In this document: positions 22,695 to 34,949 of the stretch, in pieces
Layout: every line of letters starts with the position of its first letter
Position numbering within the stretch: the stretch's first letter is position 1
Origin: Rhizophlyctis rosea
Lineage: Eukaryota; Chytridiomycota; Chytridiomycetes; Rhizophlyctidales; Rhizophlyctidaceae
Direction: 5' to 3'
NCBI GenBank assembly: GCA_027596075.1
Contig: JADGJC010000059.1
Location: 65,410-129,409, forward strand
DNA: 64,000 nt
Program-made: the position numbers and the translations under genes
The notes under the pieces: model-generated
What the model was told of the DNA's origin: nothing
The model's database searches: none
Seen by the model: the letters and a program-made list of their open reading frames with translations, nothing else

Positions 22695-24088
22695 ATGTCA
22701 AGTACAAATCCCGTTCAACCCAATGCTGCTCCCTGCTACATCACCGCCCTACCGGACCACATCCTTTTCGACATCTTCGAGTATATTCAACCGCGTGTCG
22801 GTGTGGAACGGGTTCCGTCCAACGTTTCACCGGCGCAAAGGAGGGAGAAGAATCTACTGCCTTATGAGCTGCACTTGGCGCAAGGTGGATAGCGTTCTTT
22901 ATCGTGCTGTATTGCAAAACATTTCGTTGACTACTTTTTGCAGTTTGCAAAACCTTTCGCGACACAGGTTTCCGTTTGGGAGGGAGCAGCTGTCTGGACG
23001 TATGCCTGTATGCCCCATCGTCCACCCACCCACCCTGTTAAAATTGCAAGAAGCACCACACTACCCGCAGTGGACTGGACATCTTCTTGGACAATCCGAT
23101 TCGCGTCAAATCCGTTCGCACCCTCAACTTTGCTTCCGGCCATGGCCAGTCCATTTGGTGCAAATTCTCCCTCTTCAGGATGTTGACCATGGTCAATTTG
23201 AAGCTGCTTCATCATGTTTCGATTACTGGGTTCTCTTCCATGGACAACATACCTTCTGCTTTGATCATAGAAGCATTCATGAGAGTCGACTCCCCATTGC
23301 AATTGCGTTCCTTCGAAATAGAGTCATATCGCTCCGCGTCGACTTGCGCTCTCCAGCTATTCCTTCAAAAACTCCAAAACTCTACGCTACGCAACCTTCT
23401 CCTTAGAGTTTTTCACCAAGATCGCCATTATTATGAACATCCAGGACAACTCCTACCGCAGACTTCCGCCACCGTTTCGCTCTCCTCCCTCCAGTCTTTG
23501 CAGATGACACCTTGTCCACTGTTTGAAAATCTCGCTGCATCCTTCCCAAACCTCAGCTCCATCCGCATCGACTCCAGCATTGTGCAAGAAACAAGCGACT
23601 TCACTCTCAGCACTCTCACTCAATCTACTTTGACGCACTTTGGATGGGAGGGCCAGGATTGGGAATTGAGCCTCTCCACGATTCCTATTGCCACCTTGAA
23701 TCGATTGACCGCCTTATCGATCGAAGTCACTGGTTTGAACAAGCTCCATTTTTGGGAGCATCCCCGAGGCTTCCATCATCGCATTTCCCATCTTCACCAT
23801 CTCACGACCCTTGCCATGTATGGGAACTCTCGCCCTTTTGCCTGTAGTGATATCGCTTCCATAGTTAGCGGCATCCCGAGACTGCAGAAGTTTAGGTTTG
23901 AGGTATTGTGTGATTGGGATTACAAACTTGTGCGAGCAGCCCTTGCGATGCAAAGTGGGCCGAGGGAGGTCTTGCTCGTTACGCAGGTGTTTGTCGGGAA
24001 GGAGGAGACTTGTGCGTTTCATCTAGAAAGTCTGGCACGGAAAGTGAGGAAGGAACTGCAAATTCCTTCAGTTCGTTTCTTTAGATAG
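22695..24088 (+). pseudogene. F-box/LRR-like family, copy 1, one nonsense codon
   Basis: Exon 1 starts at 22695. After PCYITALPDHILFDIFEYIQ, an F-box-like helix, it runs to a donor after LAQ (about 22885). Exon 2 opens VCKTFRDTGFRL at about 22943 and runs to the stop at 24088 through leucine-rich, LRR-like segments (TLSTLTQSTLTHFGWEGQDW, IPRLQKFRFEVLCDWDY, VRKELQIPSVRFF). An in-frame TAA at 23039–23041 sits between PPC and NCKKHH, where sibling copies read Thr or Ala. Everything after it is open for 349 codons. F-box proteins recruit substrates to SCF ubiquitin ligase; the substrate here is unknown. The single lesion suggests recent loss or a polymorphic null. Confidence 0.65.
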
Positions 24089-24967
24089 GCAAGATCGTGC
24101 CCGCTTATGTGCATATTTGATAGCCTTAGCGTTTGTAAAGAGATATGGTTGACTTCATGGCGTTATTTTGCGATTTGCAATTCCCACGGGATAAGTTACA
24201 TGATGTGGCAGTCCAATCAAGATTGAGACTCCCACCAGATTGGTATTTGGGCGAAGTTCACTGACCGTATTGTCGAAGCGGGGAGACATTGTAAAGATAT
24301 TGCTTTGTGGATTTATGATTGGAGAACGGCCGTCCTTTTAGTGAAATTAGTACAAAGGCGAACATATCATACCAGCCTTTGAGAAGTTTGAGACGAAGGC
24401 TGAGGGAAGTGAGGGACGTGGACAGGTAACCATTGAAACAAACATGCGCAATCACAACGCCACCGACAGCCCAACGTAACAGTAGAACTCCTTCCCCTTT
24501 CCCCTCCCCTTTCCCATTACCTCCAGATTGGGATCGAGCATGGTCTTGAGACGAGATGGAATGGAAAAGGATGGGCAGGGAAATTGACATGACGCGATGG
24601 TGCAAATCCATCATTTGAGCCCCAAGGGACATGTGATGGCCCCGTGCTGGGCCCTGAATTTCCGGGGCGGCTGTCGTCACCCTTATCTCTCATCAGCTTC
24701 TGGTCCGTTCCTACCGTGCGACACTAGTTTGAGACTATTGCGGTTGTTCAGACTCAAGAACGAACGGATACACTCTCTAACAGAAGGTGAGAGCGCACAG
24801 CATATCACAGATCTGCCCAACCACCATCGGCGATTGCTGGACGTTCGGGATTGGGTGCAAAAACAAAACTCTGTTTCATACTTGTTCACAGGCTCCACAT
24901 CAAAAGAAACCGCTAGCTAGCCTACAGCGTCTGAGCCAATATAGTCTGCTCTGTCCATCATAACACA
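24089..24967. other. Intergenic stretch between F-box copies 1 and 2
   Basis: No gene is recognised. A minus-strand frame at 24258–24680 has no domain and biased composition. The sequence just before each F-box gene is probably its promoter. Confidence 0.4.
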
Positions 24968-26538
24968 ATGTCGACCAGCAAACGCATCGAATCCGACGCT
25001 CCAGCTCCTTGCTACATCACCGCCTTGCCTGAGCATGTCCTTTTCGACATCTTCGAATACATCCAACCGCGTACGGGTTTGGTTGAAGAGGTTGAACCTG
25101 ATGTTGTGAAAGTGCCAAGGGGGAAATTTGGCTGGTTGCCTTATGAACAACATTTGGCACAAGGTTGGCAGTATTTTCAATCACAATGAATCGCGAACAA
25201 CTTTTTAACTCTTTTGCTGTAGTGTGCAAGACGTTCCGTGCCATGGCTTTTCAACTGCGAGAAGGCAACTGCTTCGACCTAGGCTTGTACGCCTCCGGAC
25301 ATGATGACCCCGCCTGTACAAACTGCAACCAGGACCACAACCTCCGCGCCGGGCTTGAACTCTTTATGGCGGACCCGATGCGCATCCAGTTCGTTCGCAC
25401 TCTCAACATCCAGCTCGACGAATTTCCATCAATCTGGACCAATTCCTCCCTTTTCAAATTATTGAACTTGGTGGATCACACCCGCCTTCTAGGCGTCGCT
25501 ATTACCGGGTCTGATCCGGATCGACGTAGTTGGGATGCCGAAGAAAAGTTGCGTACTGAACGCATATTTGCTGATCTGGTTGTCGATTTCCTCGCGAAAG
25601 CTGAAGGGCCATTGCGGTTGCAATCCTTCAAAGTGAAGGGATATCATTTCGAGCTGACGTGCGCGTTGCGTTCATGCCTTTATCAGCTTCAACACTCTGG
25701 CTTGCGCGGGCTCGTTTTGGAAGTCTTCAACGAATATCGGGTTGAAGTCGGTGACCGCGATGACCGCCATCCCGCGCTGCAATCCTCTCAAGGGCTCCCC
25801 AAGTTCATCATCCCCGCTACCGTTTTGTTCAAATCTCTTGGATCCTTGCAAATGACAGCACATTCCCTCTTCGAAAACCTAGCCGCGTCCGAACCCAACT
25901 TGAAAAAGATTCACATCATCACCCGCAAAGTTCTGCCATCCCCATCTTTCACGCTCGGCACTCTTACTCAGCCCACCTTGACGACCTTTGAGTACGACGG
26001 CAGCGGCTGGGAAAGATGCCTCTCCACGATTCCCATCACAACTCTGAATCAAGTGACGTCCCTCGACATCGAGTGCATATGTTTTGACTTGTACCGGCAG
26101 ACACCAGAATGCACATGGAAAGATCACTTCTTCCGGTCGCTGTCTCATCTTTGTAATCTCGTTTCGCTCACTATGACAAACGGCCACTGCTTCTCCTGCG
26201 AAGACATCGCCCTCATCCTTAGCCGGGTCGGTAGACTAGAAACGTTCAGATTAAGTGTACTGGGCGATTGGGACTACGACCAGGTGCGAGCGGGGCTGGC
26301 GATGCAGACGGGGTTGAAGGAAGTGTACCTTACAACGGAGGGTGATAAGGACGTGGCGGGGATCGAGACTGAAACTTATCGGGAATGGTTACAAGCGGAA
26401 TACGGCGAAGAGTTGCCGGCGGGACATGGTACTATGCCTATGTTCGAGCTTGAGGCGTGGAGGGTGAGTGAGCAGTTCCATATCCCAGAAGTGTATTTCT
26501 ATGTAAGGAAGCGCGAACGGGTGAGGAAGATGTTGTAG
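24968..26538 (+). CDS. F-box/LRR-like family, copy 2, intact
   Basis: Exon 1 (24968 to about 25163) encodes MSTSKRIES then PCYITALPEHVLFDIFEYIQ, an F-box-like motif. After an intron of about 55 bases with a GTTGGC donor, exon 2 begins VCKTFRAMAFQL (about 25221) and is open to the TAG at 26538. It has a Cys-pair CTNCNQDH, repeated leucine-rich strands (TRLLGVAITG, LTQPTLTTFEYDGSGWERC, SRVGRLETFRLSVLGDWDYD) and the family's C-terminal QFHIPEVYFYV. Total is about 500 residues. The exon-2 frame stays open through the intron, so an alternative start inside it is possible. It is one of two copies with no visible lesion. Confidence 0.75.
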
Positions 26539-27264
26539 GAGTAAAGGACGTATCGGTTGATTGTTGTGGTTGGGCTCAGTCGGATAGTATTTGCAACTAG
26601 TGAAGTAGACGAGGTTTACGGAAGCTATGCACCGTTTCTTTCGCGTCTTCTTAGTAATAGGAATACATACCCTTGTTGGCATGAAGAGTCCGAGAGTTTA
26701 TCTTCGGGCAGTGGACATTTTCAGTGACGTGCGGCCTCGGCCTTGCAGGCCCAGACTGGGGTCCGGCGGCGATGCAGGGAGCATGCTTTTCGCATTGGAT
26801 TAGGCTCAGGACTTGGTTTTGCCAATATCCCCTTCGTGGAATTGATGGGATTTGGTCCTTTTGATGTTGTTTGGTGAGAATAAACCATTGATCAACAGAC
26901 GTGCTCTCCGTCTATTATCATGGTGTGTGTTTTATGCATGGTGCTATCGAAGGTGAACACGGCAACTGCAGAGGCACTCTACGCTCCACGCTGCCTGCAT
27001 TGCATTGCATCGCGACTGTGGAGTCTTCGCTACCTCCCAATTTTCGCTATTGTCGTTCTTTCTCATGATGCATTAACATATTTGAAGCTCGGTAATGTTA
27101 CAGCCAAACCTGTCGGTCTATTGCACCGAAGGCAACACGATTCGACACCACTGTAGCTTTTTCACCCTTCTACATGATACCCATTGAGTAGCTTTCACAA
27201 AATATATTGAACTACATCAGCATCCAGCATTCGACTTACGACAAATCGCCGCACCCGTTCCATC
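26539..27264. other. Intergenic stretch
   Basis: No gene is recognised; the short frame at 26920–27156 has no supporting features. The right edge is the 3' side of the small secreted protein copy on the minus strand. Confidence 0.4.
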
Positions 27265-27491
27265 CTAAACACTCGGGCAGCTCTTCAAACACTGTAGGGA
27301 TTCGACTGTGTCAAGCTTGGTTTTGACGTAGCAAGTGTCCGGCAGGGCCTTGACAGCCTTGACGCACTCGGGGCACTTGACTGTGTCCGCGCCGTATTGG
27401 TCATAGCAGCAGTCGGCTTGGGTGGATGTGGTCAGAGCTACGGCGGCGAGGAGAAGAGAGGTGATGCATGGTTTGGAAGAAGACTGATCAT
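27265..27491 (-). pseudogene. Small secreted cysteine-rich protein, copy 2, frame-broken leader
   Basis: The minus strand encodes a paralogue of the gene at 42971: a hydrophobic leader (CITSLLLAAVALTTSTQA) followed by DCCYDQYGADTVKCPECVK, an ALPDTCYVKTKLDTV block and an identical C-terminus CLKSCPSV, TAG at 27265–27267. No ATG lies in this frame before the leader. The nearest suitable ATG (27491, MISLL…) is in another frame, so one small indel in the leader would separate start and mature protein. An unrecognised upstream exon is the alternative. The mature part is intact and still has the paired-cysteine pattern. Confidence 0.6.
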
Positions 27492-28832
27492 TTGTTTATG
27501 AGAGCTTTTGGGTTTGAATGTTTTTTTTTGATTGTGGTGTTGATGTGGTGTATTTTTTGATTTTGAGAATACCACAGGACCATCCGGCCGACGTTAGAGG
27601 AAGAGGAGCTAGGCGCTCTCTTCGTAGGGTGTGGGTAACGACCAACCGTGGCAATCAGCACTGGGTAATAGCGATTGCAACAATCCGTCCGGCGTAAGGA
27701 CATTAATCATGCTGCTAATTTGTGAGCTGCATGGATCGAGAAATCCCCCCACCTCCTCACGCGTTTTTCATAACTTTCCTACGGGTAGTGTGATGAAAGG
27801 AGGCAGTGAGCCAGCAGTGGTGTTGCCAGTGGAAGTCAACAGGTTGTTGATTTTCAGCCTGATCATGTCTGTGTTTGGCTTTGACATACCATGCACAGAT
27901 GTGGCTCCAGTGGACGCTCCAACAGAATCTAGTGAACCTTTTCATCAATTCGATATCCGTTGCATCTTTGTCCTCCTTCCTATACGGGGTAGCTCAGAAA
28001 GGGTTCCCGTTCACCTTTAGGATTGGGATGATCGGGAGTTGCGGATAGCGCTTCGAGTGCAGCACGGACTGAAGGTGTGATCATTACCACTGAAGCATGT
28101 GTGGAGGTGGGAGAGCCGGAGGAGGAGGTTCAAATCGGGGAAGGAGTGCCTGACGGCGGGCGCTTAGTGTTTTCGGAGCAAGCTACCATCGCAACTCCTT
28201 TTACAATTCATTCAAGGGGGGTGAGCAAAGAGCCGATTCGCAAAGTCCATTTTCACCACGAACCAACTCGCCGTGGCCATGGCAATTGCAGAATTTTGTA
28301 CATACAGTTCATTTTTTAGCTAATCGGATAGTGCCTCTCATGTTCGATGAATTGCAAGTGAATTTCGACGCTTCAAACTTTGCGACGTCGCCCATGCTCC
28401 CCGTAGACGTAATAAAGTCAAATCATGTCAAACTTGACGAGAACCGGCACAAGCAGGGTTTTCTTGCGTCTGGGAATGCCTGGGGTCCGAAACTTGTCGG
28501 ACATGGAGTGGCACAGCTTCATATTACCCCATTTGGCACAATTGAATTTGATGCGAGCACCACCCACCAAGGCCACAACTGCACCTCAAACTTCCTTTGA
28601 TGTTCGCAGTCCATCTAAATTTGTAATAAGATCAAACGAAGCACCAAAACCCGCACACATCGAAGCAAGCCCATAGAAACTTGAGTTGATCTGAGCAAGT
28701 GTATGTTCAAGTGCTGCGCTTTATTTGGCTGCGGGCTTCCTACTGTATGCTAATTCGGACAAAAGCATCGCAACAGCCCTTTTCCCCTGGAACTTCCCAC
28801 CCAAATAACCTGTTCGGCACACTGTAAAGACA
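27492..28832. other. Stretch without a confident gene
   Basis: Plus-strand frames at 27631–28020 and 28286–28600 are open for about 100–130 codons with fairly normal composition (the second contains LMFDELQVNFDASNF), but I recognise no family and see no supporting splice structure. They may be remnants or chance. Confidence 0.3.
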
Positions 28833-30326
28833 ATGCGGATTACAGACCCAGACCAATCCGATAGAGTCGCCTTCTGCTACATCATCGCTCAACCAGACCA
28901 CGTTCTTTTGAACATCTTCGAGTATATCCAACCGCGTGATGGCCCCTTGGTCCGCGTCCCTTCTGGAGTTTCGCCGGTGCAAAGGAAGGCGGATGACGGC
29001 CTGCCATATGAGCTGCATCTGGCGCAAGGTTGGTAATTTCTGAGTGTGCTGCATAATGGAATCAATCCTCAAAGGCCTCTCATAGTTTGCAAAGCGTTCC
29101 GTGATACGGCTTTCCGTTTGCGAGGGAGCAGCTGTCTCGACCTGACCTTATACGCTCCGCGCGCCCATCAAAGGCCCTGCGCAACTTGCAAAAAGGATCA
29201 TCCTCCCTGCGGTGGACTCGACATCTTTTTGAAAGATTCCGGCCCCGTCGAGTCCGTTCGCACCATCAATCTCGATTGCGGCGGGATGCCGTCGATTTGG
29301 CGCGGTCTCAGCTTTTACCGGATGTTGACGATGATTAAATTGACTAACCTTAAGCATGTGTCAGTCAATGCTTCCAATCCTGTTGATCACTTGATCGCTC
29401 ATCATATCGTCGAAGCGTTGACGATAATTGATGAACCACTGGAATTGGGTATATTCGAATGGAAGGGGACGCACTTCACGTTGACTCACGGGCTCCTGCT
29501 ATTCTTTGCCAAGCTACAACCTACCAAACTGCGCAAACTTGTGCTTACGATTGGACATCTTGAAGAATTTTCTGAAGACGAAGAGGATTTCGTCGAACCA
29601 CCGGACACATCCATTCCGCGGATCCCTGCCAGTACCTTGTTCAAGTCTCTTCAATCTTTGCAAATTACGCCCCGGCACCTTTTCGAAAACATCAGTGTTT
29701 CCACTCCCATCCTGCAATCCATTCACATCGATGCGACCTCATTCTGCAAATACGACAACTTCAAATTGAACCTCACGCAACGTACCTTGACGCACTTCGC
29801 TTGGGAAGGGAACGATTGGGAAGCGAGTCTGTCTACTCTCCCAGTCACAACGCTGAAGCAACTGACCTCCGTCACAGTCTCCATCAAGAACCACGCCCTC
29901 CGTTACGACCTCTTCTGGAACAACCCGCGAGGCATCGTTCGATCCCTACCTCTCCTCCACCATCTCACATCCTTCACCATGATCGGAGACCACAAACCCT
30001 TCCCCTGCACAGCCATCAAATCCATCCTGCTCCACACCCCTCGGCTCAAAACGTTCATTTTCGGTCTTCTGACGGATTGGGATTATCAGGAAGTGCGCTC
30101 GGGGCTTGTGATAGCTTCCGAGCTGACGGAAGTGTTGATTGCGACGGAGCGGGTGGAAATGGGTGTGCTGAACCGTTTCAGGAAGTACCCGGCTGAGTTT
30201 GAGAAGGCGACGAGGGAGAAGTGGAACATACAACTTGTGGAACAGGCTCGGAGGGTTAGCAAAGAACTGCAGATTCCGAAAGTTAGCTTCTGGTGTGATC
30301 AAATATCAAGTGTGCTCCCATTTTAG
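28833..30326 (+). CDS. F-box/LRR-like family, copy 3, intact
   Basis: Exon 1 starts at 28833 (MRITDPDQSDR) and holds CYIIAQPDHVLLNIFEYIQP, the F-box-like motif, ending at a GTTGGT donor after LAQ (about 29029). Exon 2 begins VCKAFRDTAFRLRGSSCLDL at about 29089 and is open to the TAG at 30326. It carries CATCKKDH, leucine-rich strands (LTQRTLTHFAWEGNDW, TPRLKTFIFGLLTDWDYQE) and the C-terminus SKELQIPKVSFW. Length is about 480 residues after splicing. It lies closest to the conserved core on the left side. The family is probably lineage-specific outside the F-box motif. Confidence 0.75.
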
Positions 30327-30589
30327 GTAGTCTGCCAAAAGAAACACTTGTATACAGATAGTGATGAAATGTGGCGATGTCTTTTGCCACGACTGTGCGG
30401 TGCCCTCCAACCTACTTGTGTCCCGAACACAGCCCACGGGAATGATGTTTACCAGATGGATGTGCGTGGCGTACGATGAACATTAATGATGCAGAAAGGT
30501 GCAACGAAACAAACGAAATCCTATTATACACAATTCGTCACACACACCATGACATACCCAATCCCGACACAAACCACCACCCCAGCACA

Positions 30590-33049
30590 CTAAAACTTGA
30601 ACTCCTTCCCCTTCCCCTTATCCTTCTTTCCCCCGTCCCCAACCTTCCTCTTCTTATCCATCTTCCTCGCATGCTCCGCAACCATATCACTGAAATCCTC
30701 CTTAGCACCCTCATGCCTCCTCGCATCCATCTGCGCATCATACTTCCTCTTCACAGCCTCCTCGTCCAACCCTTCTTCCAAATCCTCCGGGTTGAACGCC
30801 ACATCGACCGCATCGCCCGCTTTGCGTTTACGGGAGGACGAGTCGGAAGTGCCGGGGAGGTCGTAGACATGTTGGGAGCCCATGAAGCCTTTGATGGAGG
30901 TTTCGCGTTGCGGGAGGACGGTGTAGAGTTGGCGGGGTTCGTCATCGGTGCTGGTAATTGGAAGGAGATGAGTTTAGGAAGTTGTTGATACCATATACAC
31001 TCCCATCAGCACACAATAACTCACCGTCGCGCCTCCTTCCGCAATTCGATGTACTCTGGCGTCTCCAAGCCGCTTGGCACACTGCTGATCCCGCTGGGCG
31101 TGACGAGGCCGCTGGCGGGTGTTTCCTCTCTCTCCTCTTGCTCTTCCTCCTCCTCTTCCTCCTCCTCTTCTTCCTCTTCGACTTCCTCCTCCTCCTCCAG
31201 TTCACCCCACTTTTCTTTTTGGATCTCGGCAACGTTCTGAAACGAATGAACGATGATAGCGTGCATGAGTATGGCGTATCGCCAGCCACATGATGTTCAG
31301 AGAACAACACCCACCTCAGTCGGCACCTCCACCTGCAAAGTTCCAAACACATCCCCATACAACGGTCTGTTGTACTCATCCACCGGAGGTTTGCCCCAGC
31401 CGCCAGGATGGAATCCCCACTGCGCCCCCTCCGGAATCGGCGCATTCAACCCGGGTATCTTGAGTTGCGGGTAACTCGGTGGCGGGCCATACCGCTGCAT
31501 GTTGATCAGCCATGGCGGTGGTGCCAAAGGAGGGATGGCCAGCGCAGACTTGAGGTCTTCGCTCAATTGTCCTGGACGCCGTTGCTTGAGCTTGGTTTCG
31601 AACTCCTTGCCTTCGAAATACCTATGTAAGAAAGGATGATGTCAGTTTCAGGGGAACCGTCATATACAACGAAAGGCATGCATTTCGAACACGTACAAGT
31701 CGCCATGAATCGACAATTTGGGTTTGGTCTGCCACCGGAAGAATGCATCATGAAGCTTTTGATAATCGATATCGATCTTCCCCATTTTCGGTTGATGCCG
31801 ATCCCGCGTCTTTGATTTTAGCTTCTGCGCTTCTTCCTTCTCCTTCACCGCCGACCGCAACTCCATGATCCCCGTTTGTTTGATGAAATCTATTCGATTT
31901 CATTAGACCCGTCGGATATCAAAGTAAGATCGATGAATCATACCTGGAAGTTCGAATGGAGGCTTCTCGATACCTCGCTTCCCTTGAAGATATTTTCGCT
32001 TCTGACTCCAGTGCACTGGCACTGGGACGGAGTTTCTGTATGATTTCAGATTGACCAGTAGCCGAGGATCTGCAGCTGTTACGTCCACCCACTGAAATGC
32101 AGAAACCATGAGCGCCTAAGAACAAGGATGATACGAGTAATCACACTTACATCAACGACTTCCGGCTTCTTGACAAGCTGCTTCAACTCCGCCACAGACA
32201 ACCTGTTTGCCTTCCGTTGTGACTTTTTCGACTTTCCCTCCTCGTCGTTCTCCCCTTCCTCATTATCGGCCTCCGCTCCTGCTCCTGCCGTTTCAGGCGG
32301 CTTGTCCGTATCGTCATCCACCTCCATGTCATCTTCTGCTGGTACTCGTGTTGGTTGAGCCTCGTCGGTGGTGGCGGGTACACTAAACTTGGCGAAAATG
32401 CTTGCAAACTCTTCGAAAGCCGGATCGTCGATTTCGGGTGTGGCGGCCACGTACTCGATCTCAACGTTGCTTGGAATGTCGTCCTCCGCATCCTGAGAAA
32501 GCAAATGATTTGTCAAGCCTTGATTTCACATGACGGAGCGGTCCCTTAATTATATTGGCCGCTTTGCAGCCATAACGGAACGACCTTCTGAGCCTGACGT
32601 AGACTCTCCATAGCCCAGTCTAGGCGCCAGCCCAGCCGCCCAACGATACGGATGCGGTTCCTTCCCCGTCAATCGAAACACGAAATCGGTGCTCATACCA
32701 CACTGCAACATACCTTCTCTTCCACACCAGTAGCTCCATCAGCTGCAACACCCTTCTCGGCAGCACCCCCCTTCTTCTTCTTCCGCCTTTTCTTCTTCCC
32801 ACCCGCCTTTCCTTCTCCATCCACCGCCCCATTCCCATTTACGTTCGCCGCCTCCCCTCCCGCCGCTCCATCCGCCTTACTCTTTCCATTAGCCCCGTTC
32901 GTAGCGGCCCCAGCAGACGCCGTTTTCAAATGCCTTGTGACGCGGTCGAGCACCGCAGTTCTTGATCCGAGCGGGTCCAGTCCTAGATCTTTTGCATAGG
33001 CCTTCAGAGCGTCGTCTGTTAGGGTTTTTGGGTCTTTTGGTGCTGGCAT
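30590..33049 (-). CDS. SF3B2: Splicing factor 3B subunit 2 (SAP145/Cus1)
   Basis: U2 snRNP protein that with SF3B4 contacts pre-mRNA near the branch point. It starts MPAPKDPKTLTDDALKAYAK with a SAP-like DPLGSRTAVLDRVTRHL motif at 33049. A Lys/Arg run follows, then an acidic region (about 32130–32490), then the DUF382 core (WVDVTAADPRLLVNLKSYRN, VPVPVHWSQKRKYLQGKRGI, KPPFELPDFIKQTGI, LTVHD-like YQKLHDAFFRWQTKPKLSIH), the PSP domain (PPPWLINMQRYGPPPSYPQL, PGLNAPIPEGAQWGFHPGGW, RPLYGDVFG) and the end GFMGSQHVYDLPG with a Lys-rich tail. A glutamate run lies at 31138–31210. All exons are in frame over about six introns. Confidence 0.92.
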
Positions 33050-33633
33050 GGGGTTGTGGGTGGCAGGTTGTGAGGGGTGTAGATCGAAGGGAGAGCTTCG
33101 CGCTTCTTATTGAAGGCAATGATGTCTAAACTGCAAAACCAGTTTCACTGGGAAGGTAAGTTCAGAGCGACTACTTTTTGTTATCGTCAATCCCTGAGCT
33201 TTGCCGCTCTCGGGATGGGATGTGTGGGAAATTCTGTAAATGAGGAAGACGAAAACCAGCAACAACCGAGCGCAGCCTTGAAAGACGGTGCAAGGCTGCT
33301 GAGTATATCCTTGCTATCATGGTGCTATTTTTGATGTTACCCCGGCTCACGTGACAGGGTCCTCACTTAGGAGTCAAAAGACTCAAAACTCCAAGGTCCT
33401 TAGGGTCCTTCTTGCTTTGGTTGCCGACCACCCTCTTTAGTGACGTTTCCTCCTCTTCCACGTACTTACACAAATTGCAGTCTTATAGTGTCTGACCTCT
33501 GCCCAAACCTACTGAATGTTTTTGCTGGTGCCAACTACTACGCTTCTTGTCAAGTGCTTGCTCCATCACTAACGCTCTCTGTGTGAAATACTTAGACATA
33601 CCTATTCCCGCGTTCAAACGAAGAACTTCCACA
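33050..33633. other. Divergent promoter region
   Basis: Shared 5' flank of SF3B2 (minus) and the PPC-domain gene (plus). No gene is seen. Short direct repeats of AGTCAAAAGACTCAAAACTCC and AGGTCCTTAGGGTCCTT type lie at about 33370–33415. Confidence 0.5.
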
Positions 33634-34101
33634 ATGACGGCTCGCATTTTCCCGCCCAGTCCAAGCACGTCACCCGCGACGTATACCGCCTTTCGCATCC
33701 ACCCAAAAGCCGACTTGAAACTCTCCCTACAAACCCTCGTCAAAACCCACTCTTTCCGCGCCCCCTTCATTCAGACTGCTGTGGGCTCCCTCTCGTCGCT
33801 GCACATCCGTCTCGCGCATGACCCAACCACCAAAACAAATGCCACCCTCAAACTGGAGAACCAATGCTTTGAGATAGCCTCACTGGTCGGCACCCTGTCA
33901 CCCGAAGGAATGCACGTGCACATCAGTGTTGCCGACAAGGAGGGGAACATGTTTGGAGGGCACTTGCTTGAAGGCTGTACAGTGTTTACCACTTGCGAGG
34001 TGGTGCTTGGTGAGCTACAGGGGTTGGTGTTTGAAAGGGAGTTGGATGATGAGACCGGTTGTCTAGAATTGGGTGTCAAGGATAGGGCGGGCAACGTGTA
34101 A
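33634..34101 (+). CDS. PPC/DUF296-domain protein
   Basis: Single-exon frame. I place the start at the ATG 33634 (MTARIFPPSPS) because similarity begins soon after; an in-frame start at 33547 adds 29 residues without support. About 155 residues. The plants-and-prokaryotes conserved (PPC/DUF296) fold is clear from CFEIASLVGTLS, GMHVHISVADKEGNMFGGHL and EGCTVFTTCEVVLGEL, which contain the typical H-x-H-x-S and GGHL-x-GC elements. In plants this domain follows AT-hooks; no AT-hook is visible here, so a DNA-binding role is not implied. Bacterial stand-alone versions form trimers of unknown activity. Confidence 0.8.
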   Translation: MTARIFPPSPSTSPATYTAFRIHPKADLKLSLQTLVKTHSFRAPFIQTAVGSLSSLHIRLAHDPTTKTNATLKLENQCFEIASLVGTLSPEGMHVHISVADKEGNMFGGHLLEGCTVFTTCEVVLGELQGLVFERELDDETGCLELGVKDRAGNV

Positions 34102-34400
34102 AGGCTTGACATCCATGCCAATGGGAACTGGTGGGAGCCTCTAGGAAGACACCGCAATGAGGTATTGCGGAGGATATTCCCATTGCAGCAATATACCCCA
34201 TTTACCCCAAACACAACCTGATTGCCATCGAGATCAACTCTGCCTGGTTGCTATCTAGCGATTGTCTTGGAAGTCTTGGAGGCACGATTAATGTGATTGT
34301 TTTCAAGTGGTTATCAGATCATCACCATCCAACCTTTTTCGGTATTGCAATTGAACCGGTGCACAGAGAACGATCGGCAATTGTTGTTGGGCCCCGGCTG

Positions 34401-34949
34401 TTATGATGCGTGTTCCGTGTGCTGTCCGTTCATTCGTGACTTTCGATTTGGAGTCCAGCGGTAGCTGCTGTGTTCGGAACTTGCAAACGCAGATGTTGTG
34501 TGAGTGTGAAGATACTCCAGCTCTTGCCAAATGAGGCCAATGAGGGGGAGACAGGTGTAGGTGAGGAGGCGGTGGTGGTGGGGGTATTGGGGCAAGAGGA
34601 CGAGGGTGTCCAAAGTGCTGTCCTGACAAGGGGGTGTACTATGGAGCTGTGGTAATGTATCGGAAGGGGTGAAAGAAAGCACCAAAGGATATCTCGCCGG
34701 GCCAGAGGAGGCAATGTCGGCGCAGAGAAAGAGATGATGGAAAATTGTGCTTCTGGTGTAAATGATGACGAGCTCACGACCAGGAGGGTGCAGAAGCACG
34801 AGCAGAATGAAAGCGTTGAAGATGGATGTGAAGTCGGAAAGACCGGCGTATGACCACATTTTTATGTGCAGCCAAGGGAAGCTTGTCTTGGGGTCCGGTA
34901 GGTGTGGTAACGCTTTTGAATAATCTTTTTCTTCTAATGCGACAGTCAT
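34401..34949 (-). CDS. Uncharacterised possible membrane protein
   Basis: An open frame of 182 codons with two hydrophobic stretches (IFNAFILLVLLHPPG and LLTYTCLPLIGLIW) and a basic end. I recognise no family. Composition is unlike neighbouring genes (many His/Ser/Thr in the second half), so a chance frame is quite possible. Confidence 0.2.
   Translation of the reverse strand: MTVALEEKDYSKALPHLPDPKTSFPWLHIKMWSYAGLSDFTSIFNAFILLVLLHPPGRELVIIYTRSTIFHHLFLCADIASSGPARYPLVLSFTPSDTLPQLHSTPPCQDSTLDTLVLLPQYPHHHRLLTYTCLPLIGLIWQELEYLHTHTTSAFASSEHSSYRWTPNRKSRMNGQHTEHAS

Noticed and set aside
8500..23045. Reassigned stop codons in this organism
   Set aside because: In-frame stops occur where relatives have Tyr, Lys, Thr or Ala, not one consistent residue, and intact genes end normally with TAA, TAG and TGA. 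Gene decay or local sequence errors explain them better.
22492..23406. 304-codon frame over F-box copy 1
   Set aside because: It is in a different phase from the conserved family frame and has no similarity to siblings.
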